A DNA stretch of 42,560 nucleotides from assembly GCA_023458875.1 (NCBI GenBank), contig JAEWXO010000094.1, positions 1 to 42,560 of the forward strand, read 5' to 3'. Source of the stretch: Bacillota bacterium. GTDB taxonomy: Bacteria > Bacillota > Clostridia > Oscillospirales > Ruminococcaceae. This document shows, one piece after another, positions 15,606 through 23,926 of this stretch (within the stretch, counting starts at the first letter, position 1; every line of letters begins with the position of its first letter). The notes under the pieces are model-generated. The model did not search any database and was not told the origin of the DNA. It saw only the letters and a program-made list of their open reading frames with translations. The translations under genes were made by a program, and so were the position numbers.

Positions 15606-16331
15606 TTAATCTCCTATTGCGTTTCTTATTGCACGAAGCTCTTCTGCTGTAAGGCTTCTGTAAGTTCCCGGTTTAAGCATTCCCAGCTTTATAGGTCCTA
15701 TACTTGTTCTTCTTAACCTTGCAACCTCAAGTCCCACAGCCTCGCACATTTTTCTGATCTGACGGTTCTTTCCCTCTTTTATAGTCATAAGAAGAACAAC
15801 TCGTCCTTTTTCTTTAGACAGAACGTTTATTACAGCAGGCTGTGTTTTATAGCCGTCTATTTCAATTCCCGATGACATTTTTATAAGCTGATCATCGTTT
15901 ATATCAGGTCTGACAGTTACTCTGTATGTCTTTGATATGTGTCTGCTCGGATGCATTATACTGTTTGCAAATTCACCGTCATTTGTAAACAGAAGGAGTC
16001 CTTCTGAGTTTTTGTCAAGACGTCCTATAGGATATACGCGCTCTCCGACTCCTTCAAGCAGATCCATAACACATTTTCTGTCAAGCTCATCAGACACAGT
16101 TGTAACATATCCTCTTGGCTTGTTCATCATCAGATAAAGATTATTTTTTCTTCTCGGCCTTAAAAGCTTTTCTCCGCAAACAGTGATATCATCCCTGAAT
16201 CCCGCCTTGTCACCAAGCTTTACAGGCCTTCCGTTTACTTTTACTTTTCCGGCAGAAATAAGCTCCTCAGCCTTACGCCTTGAGCAATATCCGCTGTCCG
16301 CCATTATTTTTTGTATTCTTACTTTTTCCAT
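15606..16331 (-). CDS. rluB: RsuA/RluB/RluE-family rRNA pseudouridine synthase
   Basis: 241 aa from ATG 16331; ten more upstream residues in frame lack family similarity and a usable ribosome site. An S4 RNA-binding domain covers 3-50 (RIQKIMADSGYCSRRKAEELI). The catalytic domain follows with MMNKPRGYVTT and GRLDKNSEGLLLF, whose Asp106 is the nucleophile, then KTYRV and EGKNRQIRKMCEAVG. The enzyme converts a uridine of rRNA to pseudouridine; RluB (23S rRNA) is the usual Firmicute assignment, but RsuA/RluE cannot be separated by eye. A strong promoter lies at 16424-16453. Confidence 0.88.
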   Translation of the reverse strand: MEKVRIQKIMADSGYCSRRKAEELISAGKVKVNGRPVKLGDKAGFRDDITVCGEKLLRPRRKNNLYLMMNKPRGYVTTVSDELDRKCVMDLLEGVGERVYPIGRLDKNSEGLLLFTNDGEFANSIMHPSRHISKTYRVTVRPDINDDQLIKMSSGIEIDGYKTQPAVINVLSKEKGRVVLLMTIKEGKNRQIRKMCEAVGLEVARLRRTSIGPIKLGMLKPGTYRSLTAEELRAIRNAIGD

Positions 16332-16423
16332 ATACACATTCCGTTTCTCCGCAGCACCCACGTATCAAAAATTATTCCCTGCGGTTTAAATGATCATTTT
16401 CGATTGATTAATATACATATACT

Positions 16424-16453
16424 ATTATATCATGATACCAAACAGACTGTCAA
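16424..16453 (-). promoter_or_regulatory. Promoter of the pseudouridine synthase gene
   Basis: Minus strand: TTGACA (16448-16453), 18-base spacer, TATAAT (16424-16429). Both boxes are consensus. Confidence 0.75.
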
Positions 16454-16462
16454 TTCAAAGAT

Positions 16463-16501
16463 TAAAAAAATAATTTTAAAGCCTCACTTTAAAGTGAGGC
16501 T
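16463..16501 (-). terminator. Intrinsic terminator after the Gfo/Idh gene
   Basis: A perfect 22-base palindrome AGCCTCACTTTAAAGTGAGGCT (11 bp arms meeting at the centre) at 16480-16501 is followed on the minus strand by TTAAAATTATTTTTTT. It lies 64 bases after the stop codon; repeat copy D fills the gap. Confidence 0.75.
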
Positions 16502-16568
16502 GATATCCGAAGGTCAGAGGCGCGACCGGAAGACCCGGTCGATTCCGCAGAATCGAAATAAATAACTA
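16502..16568 (+). repeat. MITE-like element, truncated copy D
   Basis: It contains GATATCCGAAGGTCAGAGGC, the core hairpin CGACCGG-AAGAC-CCGGTCG and a second hairpin CGATTC-CGCA-GAATCG, then AATAACTA. Compared with the copy at 40738 it lacks the left terminal repeat and part of the right side. It reaches into the stop codon of the Gfo/Idh gene. Confidence 0.65.
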
Positions 16569-17540
16569 CCATTTATCAAAAGGATAAACAACCCCCCACT
16601 CACGCCTTAATTTATCCATAAATTCCATAACAAATATTATCTCCTCATGAGGCATTTCAGGACATTCAATCTCCCCCTGATTTATAGCCCTCATGCATGA
16701 AATAACCTCATATTCATATCCGCTTATCTGTTCAGGAACTGTATGCTCCTCTTTAAGAACGCCGTCCCCGTCAAATACCTTTATTACACCGCAGTTATTT
16801 ATATTATCAATTTCCATATACCCTTTGTTTCCGTAAATAACTCCCCTTCTGTCAGTCCTTGAGCAGGTCGTACTGTGCAGAAGCGCCTGTTTTCCTCCGG
16901 CAAATATTATACATATACTGTTTTTGTCGTCAACTCCGCCCGAGGTAATTACCGCTGACGAAACTACTCTCTCAATGTCATTTCCAAAAACCATGAACGC
17001 AAAATTAAGAGTATACACTCCCAGATCAAGAAGAGCTCCTCCTGCAAGGGCAGGGTCTGAAATTCTCTCTTTATTTTCAATGCAGTATCCAAGATTTGCA
17101 GTCAGAGAACACGGTTCTCCTATTATACCGCTGTCTATAATATCATTTATTATTTTTGCAGACGGCATATACCTTGTCCATATTGCCTCGGCAAGCAGAC
17201 ATTTTTTCTGACGTGCAAGTGAAATAACCTCCTTTGCCTGAGAAGCATTTGCCGTAAAGGCCTTTTCACACAATACATTTTTGTTGTTTTCAAGGCAGAG
17301 CTTTATATGCTGATAGTGATGAGAATGCGGTGTGGCAATATAAATAAGATCCACATTTTTATCCGTTGCGAGCTCTTCGTATGAACCATACGCCTTTTCA
17401 AACCCATACTTTGCAGCAAAATCCTCTGCTTTTTTAATATTTCTCGAAGCTATTGCATAACAGTTCATGTCTTTGATTTTTTTAGCTGTTTCAGCCATCT
17501 TTGCGGCAATATCCCCCGCACCAATAATTGCAAAATTCAT
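16566..17540 (-). CDS. Gfo/Idh/MocA-family NAD(P)-dependent oxidoreductase
   Basis: 324 aa from ATG 17540, preceded by TTGGAGG; the frame's TTG at 17552 is that ribosome site. A Rossmann fold starts at FAIIGAGDIAAKMAE (GxGxIA). DLIYIATPHSHHYQH and LCEKAFT (the EKPxx motif with Ala replacing Pro) are at about 80-95. The C-terminal alpha/beta domain has GGALLDLGVY near 170. The match is closest to the dihydrodiol-dehydrogenase-like branch. It should oxidise or reduce a sugar or cyclitol; the substrate is unknown and neighbours give no clue. It sits alone between two terminators. Confidence 0.88.
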   Translation of the reverse strand: MNFAIIGAGDIAAKMAETAKKIKDMNCYAIASRNIKKAEDFAAKYGFEKAYGSYEELATDKNVDLIYIATPHSHHYQHIKLCLENNKNVLCEKAFTANASQAKEVISLARQKKCLLAEAIWTRYMPSAKIINDIIDSGIIGEPCSLTANLGYCIENKERISDPALAGGALLDLGVYTLNFAFMVFGNDIERVVSSAVITSGGVDDKNSICIIFAGGKQALLHSTTCSRTDRRGVIYGNKGYMEIDNINNCGVIKVFDGDGVLKEEHTVPEQISGYEYEVISCMRAINQGEIECPEMPHEEIIFVMEFMDKLRREWGVVYPFDKW

Positions 17541-17658
17541 ATTTACCTCCAAGTGTAATTTTTCTTATTATTTATCGTTTTCCCATGCACTTATATTATG
17601 CCATATCTTAATATAAATGTCCGTTTTTTATGAGTCAGGCTAATTTTAAGGAAATGCT

Positions 17659-17702
17659 ATACAAAAAAGAGATAAGCCAACACCACTTATCTCTTTTTGT
17701 AT
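17659..17702. terminator. Bidirectional terminator after fliS
   Basis: ATACAAAAAAGAGATAAG pairs with CTTATCTCTTTTTGTAT around a 9-base loop. A and T runs are built into the stem, so it works in both directions. It ends the fliD-fliS transcript. Confidence 0.85.
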
Positions 17703-17756
17703 TTCAAGACTCGTTTCTCAGAAAAATTATACCATAAAATTTCTGTTTCAACAACC

Positions 17757-18137
17757 CTATTTCATATGTACTTTTTTCTCAGCCTGCTGGAATGAGTTTC
17801 TCAGTTTCTCTATCATCGGAATGAGTTCCTTTATCAGCTCTGAACGTTTGCGGATATTTGATTTTACAAGAGTTCTTATAAAGTAGTCATAAAGCAAATG
17901 AAGGTTTTTTGATATATCATAATTATAATCAAGTATTCCGTCAAGATAATGAATTATTCTCTGTGCTTTTTTAATTAAGCTCTCAGCTTCAGGAAGCTTT
18001 TTTGCCTCTTCGATATTGTATACAGCTAAATTAAGTGTTTTTATACATTCATCATATAATCTGATCACCAATTCACCCGGAGTCATTGTCATGATAGATT
18101 GTTCTTTATATTGTTTGTATGGATTTGAGGGAGTCAT
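17757..18137 (-). CDS. fliS: Flagellin export chaperone FliS
   Basis: 126 aa, normal length. The N-terminus NPYKQYKEQSIMTMTPGELVIRLYDECIK is the FliS signature (Y at 7, TPGELxxLYD). The rest is an all-helical bundle. FliS binds the C-terminus of flagellin in the cytosol and prevents premature polymerisation. The ribosome site is AAAGGAGAGG. It follows fliD by 31 bases, the usual order. Confidence 0.93.
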   Translation of the reverse strand: MTPSNPYKQYKEQSIMTMTPGELVIRLYDECIKTLNLAVYNIEEAKKLPEAESLIKKAQRIIHYLDGILDYNYDISKNLHLLYDYFIRTLVKSNIRKRSELIKELIPMIEKLRNSFQQAEKKVHMK

Positions 18138-18168
18138 ACTAACCTCTCCTTTCAGATAAAATTATTCT

Positions 18169-20835
18169 TTAAAATCCGCCGCCAAGCATCGATGTGAGCC
18201 ATGATGATGTTGAATTCATATTTCCAAGTACAGACTCCATAGTGTTGAATTGTTTCCAGTATCTTGCCTTCCTTGTTTCATACTGATCCTTAAGTCTTGC
18301 TATTTTGTCCTTGATTGACTTTATTTTATTTGTAATAGTATTATTTTTATCAGAAGCCTTTCCTTTAAAGCCTGCCAGAGAAACAAGTGCGCCCGGACTT
18401 CCTGATGATGTATTTGCAGCCTTTTTGCATGCATCACTTAAACGTGATGCCAGACCGTTGCTGCCTGTAAACATCTGAGCAACCCCCTGCATATCGTTAT
18501 TAAGCGCGTCTGTAAGCTTTTCAGTATTAATGTTAAGCTTTCCGTAATCCTTCCACTCTTTGCTTGATTCGATTCCTATATCCGAAAGCAGCTTGCCGTC
18601 ACCTATCTTTGTATAAAGAACAGTACGCATATCCTGAAGGAATGACGATATTTCTGAATCGCCTTTGAGCAAACCTGTCTTTGATTTTTCTTCCCATTTT
18701 TTTATTTCACTCTCAGACATCTCATCTTTCTGAGCACTTGTCAGAGGCGGGTATTGTTTATAGGTTGCTTCCTCATGAATCTGTTTGTTAAGATCCTCGA
18801 TAAGCTTATTATACTCGTTTACAAATGATTTAACTGCATTAAGCGCTTTATCTGTATCTTTTGCTGTTTCTATCGTTACCGCTGTTGTCGTGACTTCCTT
18901 TAACGTCAGGTTAATTCCGTTATATGTTATATCATTTCCTGAATATATTACTTCTTCACCATCTATTTCAAGCTCAGCATCTGCTCCAACAGCTGTAAGT
19001 GTGTTACCAAACATTTTTCCCAGAATACCATTTGTTCCGTCAGAAGCATTTATTTTTGAGCCTGAGCCTGTTTCATTTGACTTTAAAGTGAACCTATCAT
19101 TAAGGGAATTATAAGTCATGGTAACGCCTGCTCGGCTGCTGTTTACTTCGGCCATCATATCTGATAATGATGTACTTCCCTTAAAGGAAAAACTCACATC
19201 ATTTATATTAAAGCTTATAACAGAACTATCATCTAATGGTGAAATATCACTGCTATACAGTGATGCAATTGATTTTGTTGTATCAATATGATTTGATACA
19301 CTTTCTTTATTTATACCGAGATATTCGAGCGCTGTTGAACTTCCGGACAAAGAAAGAGTCTTTCCTGTACCCGTATTAAGAGAAATCTTACCGTCTACAT
19401 CCTGAGTTACTTCTATTCCTGAACCAAATGCATTATAAAGCTTGTCTCTGAAGCTGTCCACTGTATCTGAGTCATTTATTGTTATATTCTTTGAAACACC
19501 GTTATATGAAACAGTAAGTGCTCCCTTTGAGGTTATTTCAGGTGCATCTGCTTTTACGCTGCTTGTTACCGTAGATTCTGCAGTTGTCTGAAGACCGAAT
19601 TTAGCCATATCGGAAGCAGCTCCGGTAATATTAATTACTGAATCATCTCCGGAACCCGTGAATTTAAGTGCTCCTCCGCTTACAGATACAGATATAGATG
19701 GCACTTGATTTCTGATTTTTTCTGCTATTGTCTCAATTGTGTCCTCATCACTAAGAGTAATATCTTCACCATTAACTGTTATCTTATTCTCTGAAATGCT
19801 TATTTCTCCGGATGCCGTAACAGCTCCTGATTCTGAAGAGGCCGTGCCAGCCATGCCTATCGTTGCAAGACCTGCTTTTGATCCTGAAACAGAAAACGAT
19901 TTACTTGTATCAGCAGCCTCAAATTTAATCTTACCGTCAGCAATTGAAGCTGTTACACCTTTTTCTGACAATGCATCATTAATCGTAGTAATTATATTGT
20001 TGCTGTTATTTTGTCCGGACAGATCAACATTAATAGTTTCGTCACCTATTTTTACGGAAATCGTATTGCTTTTATCATATTTTCCTGTAGTGAGTACTCC
20101 GGTTTTACTTGATTCTGTGCCATCAGAAGTTATCGTTTGTTCTTCATCTCCGGCTGAATCAATATATTTTATTTCAAAACTCTTATTATCTCCGGAACCT
20201 GAAAAAGTTAATTTTTTATCTGTACCGACTGATGCCGATATATTTACTGATGTACCATTAAATTTATTATATTTAGCTATTCCGTCATTTATTTTTGAAG
20301 CTATTTCACTATCTGATAAAGCACCGCTTATATCAATTGTGATATTGTTATTGTCTGATACTATTTCAATTTTTCTTCCCTGACTTGATACTATAGCAGC
20401 TTCACTATCAGATTTAACTTCCATTCCTGTGCTTGCCTTAGCATCTGAAGTTATTTTGGCAGATTCAGCAAGCTTATTTACCATCACTTCAAAATTTCCC
20501 TCAACGGCATTGACAGTCGGTGAAACCTTGACTGCAGATGAACTGCTCTGAGTTGTGGAATTTTTAAATGTTGATGACAGAATAATAGAATTTTCTCCTG
20601 AGGTTGTCAAATATTTATCTCTGAAATCATTGATTTGTTGTATTATATCCCTATATGATTCCTGCTGCCATTCAAGAATAGTCTGGCTCTGTGTCTGTTT
20701 GTCTATTTTTGTCTGAACATCTGAAAGCATGCTCTTTACTAATCCCTCAGTATCCATTCCAGATATCATTCCGGACATTCCGTTGTTGCTGTATGTTGAG
20801 TTAGAATATGTATTTTCACTGGAATTAACTTTCAT
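18169..20835 (-). CDS. fliD: Flagellar filament capping protein FliD, enlarged
   Basis: 888 aa against about 450-650 in most Firmicutes. N-terminal D0 region: GMSGMISGMDTEGLVKSML (19-37) then a helix with the WQQESYRDIIQQINDFRDKYL pattern. Residues about 153-610 hold about five beta-rich units of 70-80 residues that resemble Flagellin_IN/hook-IN repeats (for example 258-330, 342-415, 436-508), each with the plan ISV..G..I..L......TI..KIN followed by IKF.....S..I.G....L..LG. The C-terminal FliD_C region (about 665-888) ends LGNMNSTSSWLTSMLGGGF. Cap complex at the filament tip; exported by the flagellar apparatus. Extra outer domains should project from the cap. It leads the fliD-fliS unit. Confidence 0.93.
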   Translation of the reverse strand: MKVNSSENTYSNSTYSNNGMSGMISGMDTEGLVKSMLSDVQTKIDKQTQSQTILEWQQESYRDIIQQINDFRDKYLTTSGENSIILSSTFKNSTTQSSSSAVKVSPTVNAVEGNFEVMVNKLAESAKITSDAKASTGMEVKSDSEAAIVSSQGRKIEIVSDNNNITIDISGALSDSEIASKINDGIAKYNKFNGTSVNISASVGTDKKLTFSGSGDNKSFEIKYIDSAGDEEQTITSDGTESSKTGVLTTGKYDKSNTISVKIGDETINVDLSGQNNSNNIITTINDALSEKGVTASIADGKIKFEAADTSKSFSVSGSKAGLATIGMAGTASSESGAVTASGEISISENKITVNGEDITLSDEDTIETIAEKIRNQVPSISVSVSGGALKFTGSGDDSVINITGAASDMAKFGLQTTAESTVTSSVKADAPEITSKGALTVSYNGVSKNITINDSDTVDSFRDKLYNAFGSGIEVTQDVDGKISLNTGTGKTLSLSGSSTALEYLGINKESVSNHIDTTKSIASLYSSDISPLDDSSVISFNINDVSFSFKGSTSLSDMMAEVNSSRAGVTMTYNSLNDRFTLKSNETGSGSKINASDGTNGILGKMFGNTLTAVGADAELEIDGEEVIYSGNDITYNGINLTLKEVTTTAVTIETAKDTDKALNAVKSFVNEYNKLIEDLNKQIHEEATYKQYPPLTSAQKDEMSESEIKKWEEKSKTGLLKGDSEISSFLQDMRTVLYTKIGDGKLLSDIGIESSKEWKDYGKLNINTEKLTDALNNDMQGVAQMFTGSNGLASRLSDACKKAANTSSGSPGALVSLAGFKGKASDKNNTITNKIKSIKDKIARLKDQYETRKARYWKQFNTMESVLGNMNSTSSWLTSMLGGGF

Positions 20836-20884
20836 TTAAATCACCCCTTAAATAATGAAAAAACGTCATAGGTCTTTAATATAT

Positions 20885-20892
20885 AAATCGTC
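20885..20892 (-). promoter_or_regulatory. Possible flagellar sigma (SigD-like) -10 element of fliD
   Basis: Minus strand GACGATTT, matching the GACGATAT in front of flgM and near the SigD -10 GCCGATAT. No TAAA at the expected -35 distance, so weak. Confidence 0.35.
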
Positions 20893-20948
20893 ATTTTAAT
20901 GTTTTTTTCAATAGTATATGTTGCTTTTATTATATAATGTCGTAATTT

Positions 20949-21070
20949 GATTATATTCAGTCCAAAAGGGGGGGCGGAGATTTCGGCTCTGTTGAGTCGA
21001 CCGGGCTTTCCGGTCACCCCGGACCTTCCGGTACATATCCGCATTACTTTATGATATAGTGAATTGTAAC
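20949..21070 (-). repeat. MITE-like element, copy E
   Basis: 122 bp. The ends GATTATATTCAGTC and TAGTGAATTGTAAC are decayed versions of the family's terminal repeats (the right end matches the consensus at 10 of 14). The minus-strand core GTGACCGGAAAGCCCGGTCG keeps the GACCGG/CCGGTC hairpin. It sits between fliD and the helical-protein gene at 21171. Confidence 0.65.
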
Positions 21071-21083
21071 ATTTGCTGAACGT

Positions 21084-21120
21084 AAAAAAAGACTCATATG
21101 CGGAACAGATGAGTCTTTTT
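21084..21120. terminator. Bidirectional terminator upstream of fliD
   Basis: AAAAAAAGACTCAT pairs with ATGAGTCTTTTT around an 11-base loop. It ends the transcript of the minus-strand gene at 21171-21650. Confidence 0.85.
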
Positions 21121-21170
21121 GATAACTGTTATTCAGGGCTTTAAAAGCAGGATCGGACAGCATATATAAA

Positions 21171-21650
21171 TTATATTTTTCTCCCTTTAGGCGGGATATG
21201 ATATCCATTTGAATCGTCATTAATGGTGTTGTAATATTTTGCGGCCTTTGCGCTCTGGCCTGCGTTATTTTTCTTTATTTCTTCAAGCATTTTTTCTTTT
21301 TCTTTTTGAAATCTTTTTACAACCTGTGGCTGTAGGATTTTCACCCTGTTTATTACTGCATTAAGATCCTGTCTCAGTTCAAATATACGTTCAACTTCAT
21401 CGCAGACATCCTTTCTGTCTGTACGCGGAAGAACTGCTTTTTTGAGCATGCCTGTCTCATCCTCTTCACAAAGGTTATCTATTTCTGAAAAAATCTCATC
21501 TGTCATCTGTCTGTACTGTCCTATCTTTTCCATACTGAACTCTATATCATCAATTCCACATGTAAATAAAAAATTCATCTCAAATTCCACTTCAAGCATA
21601 ATTTCTTTTATTTCATTCAGACATTCACAAATCTCATTAATATTTTTCAT
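21171..21650 (-). CDS. Helical protein in the flagellar region, possibly a FliT-like chaperone
   Basis: 159 aa from ATG 21650 (GAGGAAG 7 bases upstream). Almost all helix: MKNINEICECLNEIKEIML, a helix around 34-55, then RIFELRQDLNAVINRVKILQPQVVKRFQKEKEKMLEEIKK. The sequence does not identify it. Size, all-helical character and position next to fliD suggest a FliT/FlgN-type export chaperone or a flagellar hook-associated chaperone; this is inference from context. The tail HIPPKGRKI is disordered. Own terminator at 21084-21120. Confidence 0.6.
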   Translation of the reverse strand: MKNINEICECLNEIKEIMLEVEFEMNFLFTCGIDDIEFSMEKIGQYRQMTDEIFSEIDNLCEEDETGMLKKAVLPRTDRKDVCDEVERIFELRQDLNAVINRVKILQPQVVKRFQKEKEKMLEEIKKNNAGQSAKAAKYYNTINDDSNGYHIPPKGRKI

Positions 21651-21754
21651 AATCACACTTCCTCTTTATGAATTGATAACAATTACTCTTGTTATATTTT
21701 TTTAACAATATGCAGTTTTTTCTTTAAAAACATATTTTCCTTTTATAAATTTTG

Positions 21755-21763
21755 TGATATAAT
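21755..21763 (+). promoter_or_regulatory. Extended -10 promoter element
   Basis: TGATATAAT (TG-n-TATAAT), about 30 bases upstream of the gene at 21793, without a good -35. Confidence 0.5.
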
Positions 21764-21792
21764 AGTTATTAACACAAATCGGGGGTGAAATA

Positions 21793-22449
21793 ATGTTCCC
21801 AACAAAATGCAAAGCAGTACTTAAAACAATAAACAACGATATTCTGGAAACCGGATTCGTTTCATATTCAGCCAAGGGACAATCTCTGGATTTTACATCT
21901 CAGTTCGTACCTATTTTACAGATAGATTCAAAAGTAAAGGTTGTATGCACTGAAAATAATGTAATAACCCATGTATTTTCAGGAGATGTATATCTGTCAT
22001 CGCCAAAGCTGTTAAGAGTAATATCTTTAAAATGTGCATTTATAAGCGGAGCTGAAAAGGTTCTTTGTGCCGATATTCCATTCAGGGCACAGATACTCCT
22101 GCCTATTTTCCGCCATAAACTATTTACAAACAAACTTACCTACAAGTGGCAGGACTGTGATGTTCAATCCATATCACTTCATGGTGCAGCAATAAAATGT
22201 CCTGAAATCCTTAGTGAATTTGAAGATAAAATCACAATAAGAATTGCAGAGCCAATATTTTCAAAACCCACGGAAATTCATCTTCACACCGGTGAAAAGG
22301 GCCTGATGTTCGGCAATAATACAAAATACAGATATAAAATTGAAAAGCTTAACAAACGTGCTGAAACAGAGCTCCGATCATTTATTAAGCAAGTCAATAT
22401 TAATATACTCGGAAACATAGAAATGATTGATGAGGCTTCATTATATTAG
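21793..22449 (+). CDS. PilZ-like (YcgR-type) protein, tentative
   Basis: 218 aa, two beta-rich halves: an N-terminal half (about 1-90) and a C-terminal half starting at LPIFRHKL. DVQSISLHGAAIKC near 122 resembles the D/NxSxxG part of PilZ domains, but the RxxxR arginines are not clear, so c-di-GMP binding is not assured. YcgR-type brakes are frequent in flagellar clusters, which supports the guess. The ribosome site is GGGGGTGA. Its last four bases overlap the end of csrA on the opposite strand, so the two transcripts converge. Confidence 0.5.
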   Translation: MFPTKCKAVLKTINNDILETGFVSYSAKGQSLDFTSQFVPILQIDSKVKVVCTENNVITHVFSGDVYLSSPKLLRVISLKCAFISGAEKVLCADIPFRAQILLPIFRHKLFTNKLTYKWQDCDVQSISLHGAAIKCPEILSEFEDKITIRIAEPIFSKPTEIHLHTGEKGLMFGNNTKYRYKIEKLNKRAETELRSFIKQVNINILGNIEMIDEASLY

Positions 22450-22679
22450 TGGTCCTTTTTTATAGTATTTAACCTGTTTTTGAAGGCATCAGGAGAAATT
22501 CCGGCAGATGCCTTCATATTATTTTCTACAGTCTGCCTAAGCTCACTTCTTAATATTTTTACTTCTTTAGGCGCTTCTATTCCTATTTTCACCTTATCCC
22601 CGCTGACATCTATGATTTTTAATTCTATGTTATCGTTTATATATAGTGTTTCTCCTAATTTTCTGGATAAAATCAGCAT
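22446..22679 (-). CDS. csrA: Carbon storage regulator CsrA (translational repressor)
   Basis: 77 aa. MLILSRKLGETLYINDNIELKIIDVSGDKVKIGIEAPKEVKILRSEL matches CsrA along its length; Arg6 and the IEAPKEVxILR patch that bind GGA motifs in mRNA are present. The C-terminal helix is extended by about 15 residues. In Firmicutes CsrA represses flagellin translation and is titrated by FliW. Its start overlaps fliW by 7 bases. The flagellin gene itself is not in the window. Confidence 0.95.
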   Translation of the reverse strand: MLILSRKLGETLYINDNIELKIIDVSGDKVKIGIEAPKEVKILRSELRQTVENNMKASAGISPDAFKNRLNTIKKDH

Positions 22680-23113
22680 AAATTTTTCTCCTCCTTTACT
22701 CCCTCAAAAAGCTTATGTCTTAAAGGATAATTTTCCTCAAGAATTATCTGTGCAGCTTTTCTTTGTGAGAGATTAATTATTATAGGACTCCTCATATTTA
22801 CTGTAGACTGGCTAAAATCGTCTGCAACAACCATTACAAGCCATACTTCATCTATTTTCTCACCTATAATCGACTTTATTTCATCAGTGAATTCAGGAGA
22901 ATATTTTTCGGAAAGATTGCTGGGATTTGCCAGTACAAAACACAAATCAGAATCGTCTACTGACTGTAGCCATATAAATTCTCCGTTAAGCGAATCATCC
23001 ATAAGGACGATGTACTTTGTATATTCATCAAATCCAAAGATAGGCTGTTCAAATGTAATAATATCATTTTCTGATATTTCAACTTCACCAAAATTTTTTG
23101 TAGATATTTTCAT
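22673..23113 (-). CDS. fliW: Flagellar assembly factor FliW (CsrA antagonist)
   Basis: 146 aa from ATG 23113, with GGAGGA 5 bases upstream; the frame's earlier GTG/ATG codons overlap that site. Sequence KISTKNFGEVEISENDIITFEQPIFGFDEYTKYIVL and the conserved NLxxPIIIN-like NMRSPIIINLSQRKAAQIIL near the end are typical. FliW binds either flagellin or CsrA and so couples flagellin supply to its translation. Overlaps csrA. Confidence 0.95.
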   Translation of the reverse strand: MKISTKNFGEVEISENDIITFEQPIFGFDEYTKYIVLMDDSLNGEFIWLQSVDDSDLCFVLANPSNLSEKYSPEFTDEIKSIIGEKIDEVWLVMVVADDFSQSTVNMRSPIIINLSQRKAAQIILEENYPLRHKLFEGVKEEKNLC

Positions 23114-23212
23114 AACTTCCTCCATGATAACCACATACTTTTCTTTTATTAATTATTTTCTGTACTAACCTATCATTTCACACAATAAAAAAGACGTTAT
23201 TTTAAACATAAA

Positions 23213-23235
23213 GGGGCGCTTTATTAAGCAGCCCC
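23213..23235 (-). terminator. GC-rich hairpin between the YviE-like gene and fliW
   Basis: GGGGC-GCTT pairs with AAGC-a-GCCCC, nine pairs with one bulge. On the minus strand it is followed by TTTATGTTT. It may partly terminate the flgM-yviE transcript before fliW-csrA. Confidence 0.4.
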
Positions 23236-23259
23236 CTGTATCAGTTATAAGTCTCTTTT

Positions 23260-23874
23260 TTAGTTTGTGATATTATCAGATTTTTCGTAATCAGGTGCAG
23301 AACTCTTAGGCACATAATTAAATCCCCCAAGATATTCAATTTTAACATCTGCCATTTCTTCAACTATAAGACTACATGTCGCAGGAGTAAACTCATATTC
23401 CGGCCTCTGATTAATCTCTTTACAACTACATTCCTTAGTTAATTTGTTGTTATCAGACTGAGGAGGTTCCCACGAAAGGTCCGGTTTCAAAGATTTTATA
23501 TGATCCAGTTTTTCCTGGATACTGACGGTCCTTTGAACAGGAATAGAATTCTGAATATTTAAATCAGATTGTACGGGTTTTTTATCCTGCCCGTAACGGT
23601 ACTTAATAAGGTACTCATCTGATTTTTTTTTCTGGAATGATGAATTTATCAGACTATCGGCTCTTATTTTTTCGCTATTGTCTGCAGATATTACATCAGA
23701 ACTTGAATTCAGATCCTGCCTGGAGCTTAACTGTGCCTTAACATGCTGTTGAATTACTTGCCTCTGAACCTGCTGGAAATTTTTTGTCAAATCAGGGTCA
23801 GCCAATGTTATTGACGCTCTCTCCGATTCAATTCTGTACTTTATCGGAGTAGTAGTTATTTTTAATAATTGCAT
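23260..23874 (-). CDS. YviE-like flagellar protein (DUF6470)
   Basis: 204 aa from ATG 23874 (GGGGGG about 8 bases upstream). N-terminal MQLLKITTTPIKYRIESERASI fits DUF6470/YviE, and the position between flgL and fliW is exactly that of B. subtilis yviE. The middle is Gln/Ser/Lys-rich and probably disordered. It has C-S-C and another Cys near 153-175, not expected for an exported flagellar protein. Function of the family is not known. Confidence 0.75.
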   Translation of the reverse strand: MQLLKITTTPIKYRIESERASITLADPDLTKNFQQVQRQVIQQHVKAQLSSRQDLNSSSDVISADNSEKIRADSLINSSFQKKKSDEYLIKYRYGQDKKPVQSDLNIQNSIPVQRTVSIQEKLDHIKSLKPDLSWEPPQSDNNKLTKECSCKEINQRPEYEFTPATCSLIVEEMADVKIEYLGGFNYVPKSSAPDYEKSDNITN

Positions 23875-23926
23875 AAAAACAACCCCCCTGTACAAAAACG
23901 CAAATTGTATTAACGTTTTATAAAAC

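Noticed and set aside
19739..20383. 214-codon plus-strand ORF opposite fliD
   Set aside because: Shadow of fliD's Ser/Thr/Ala-rich codons; no ribosome site, no recognisable domain, and fliD is certain.
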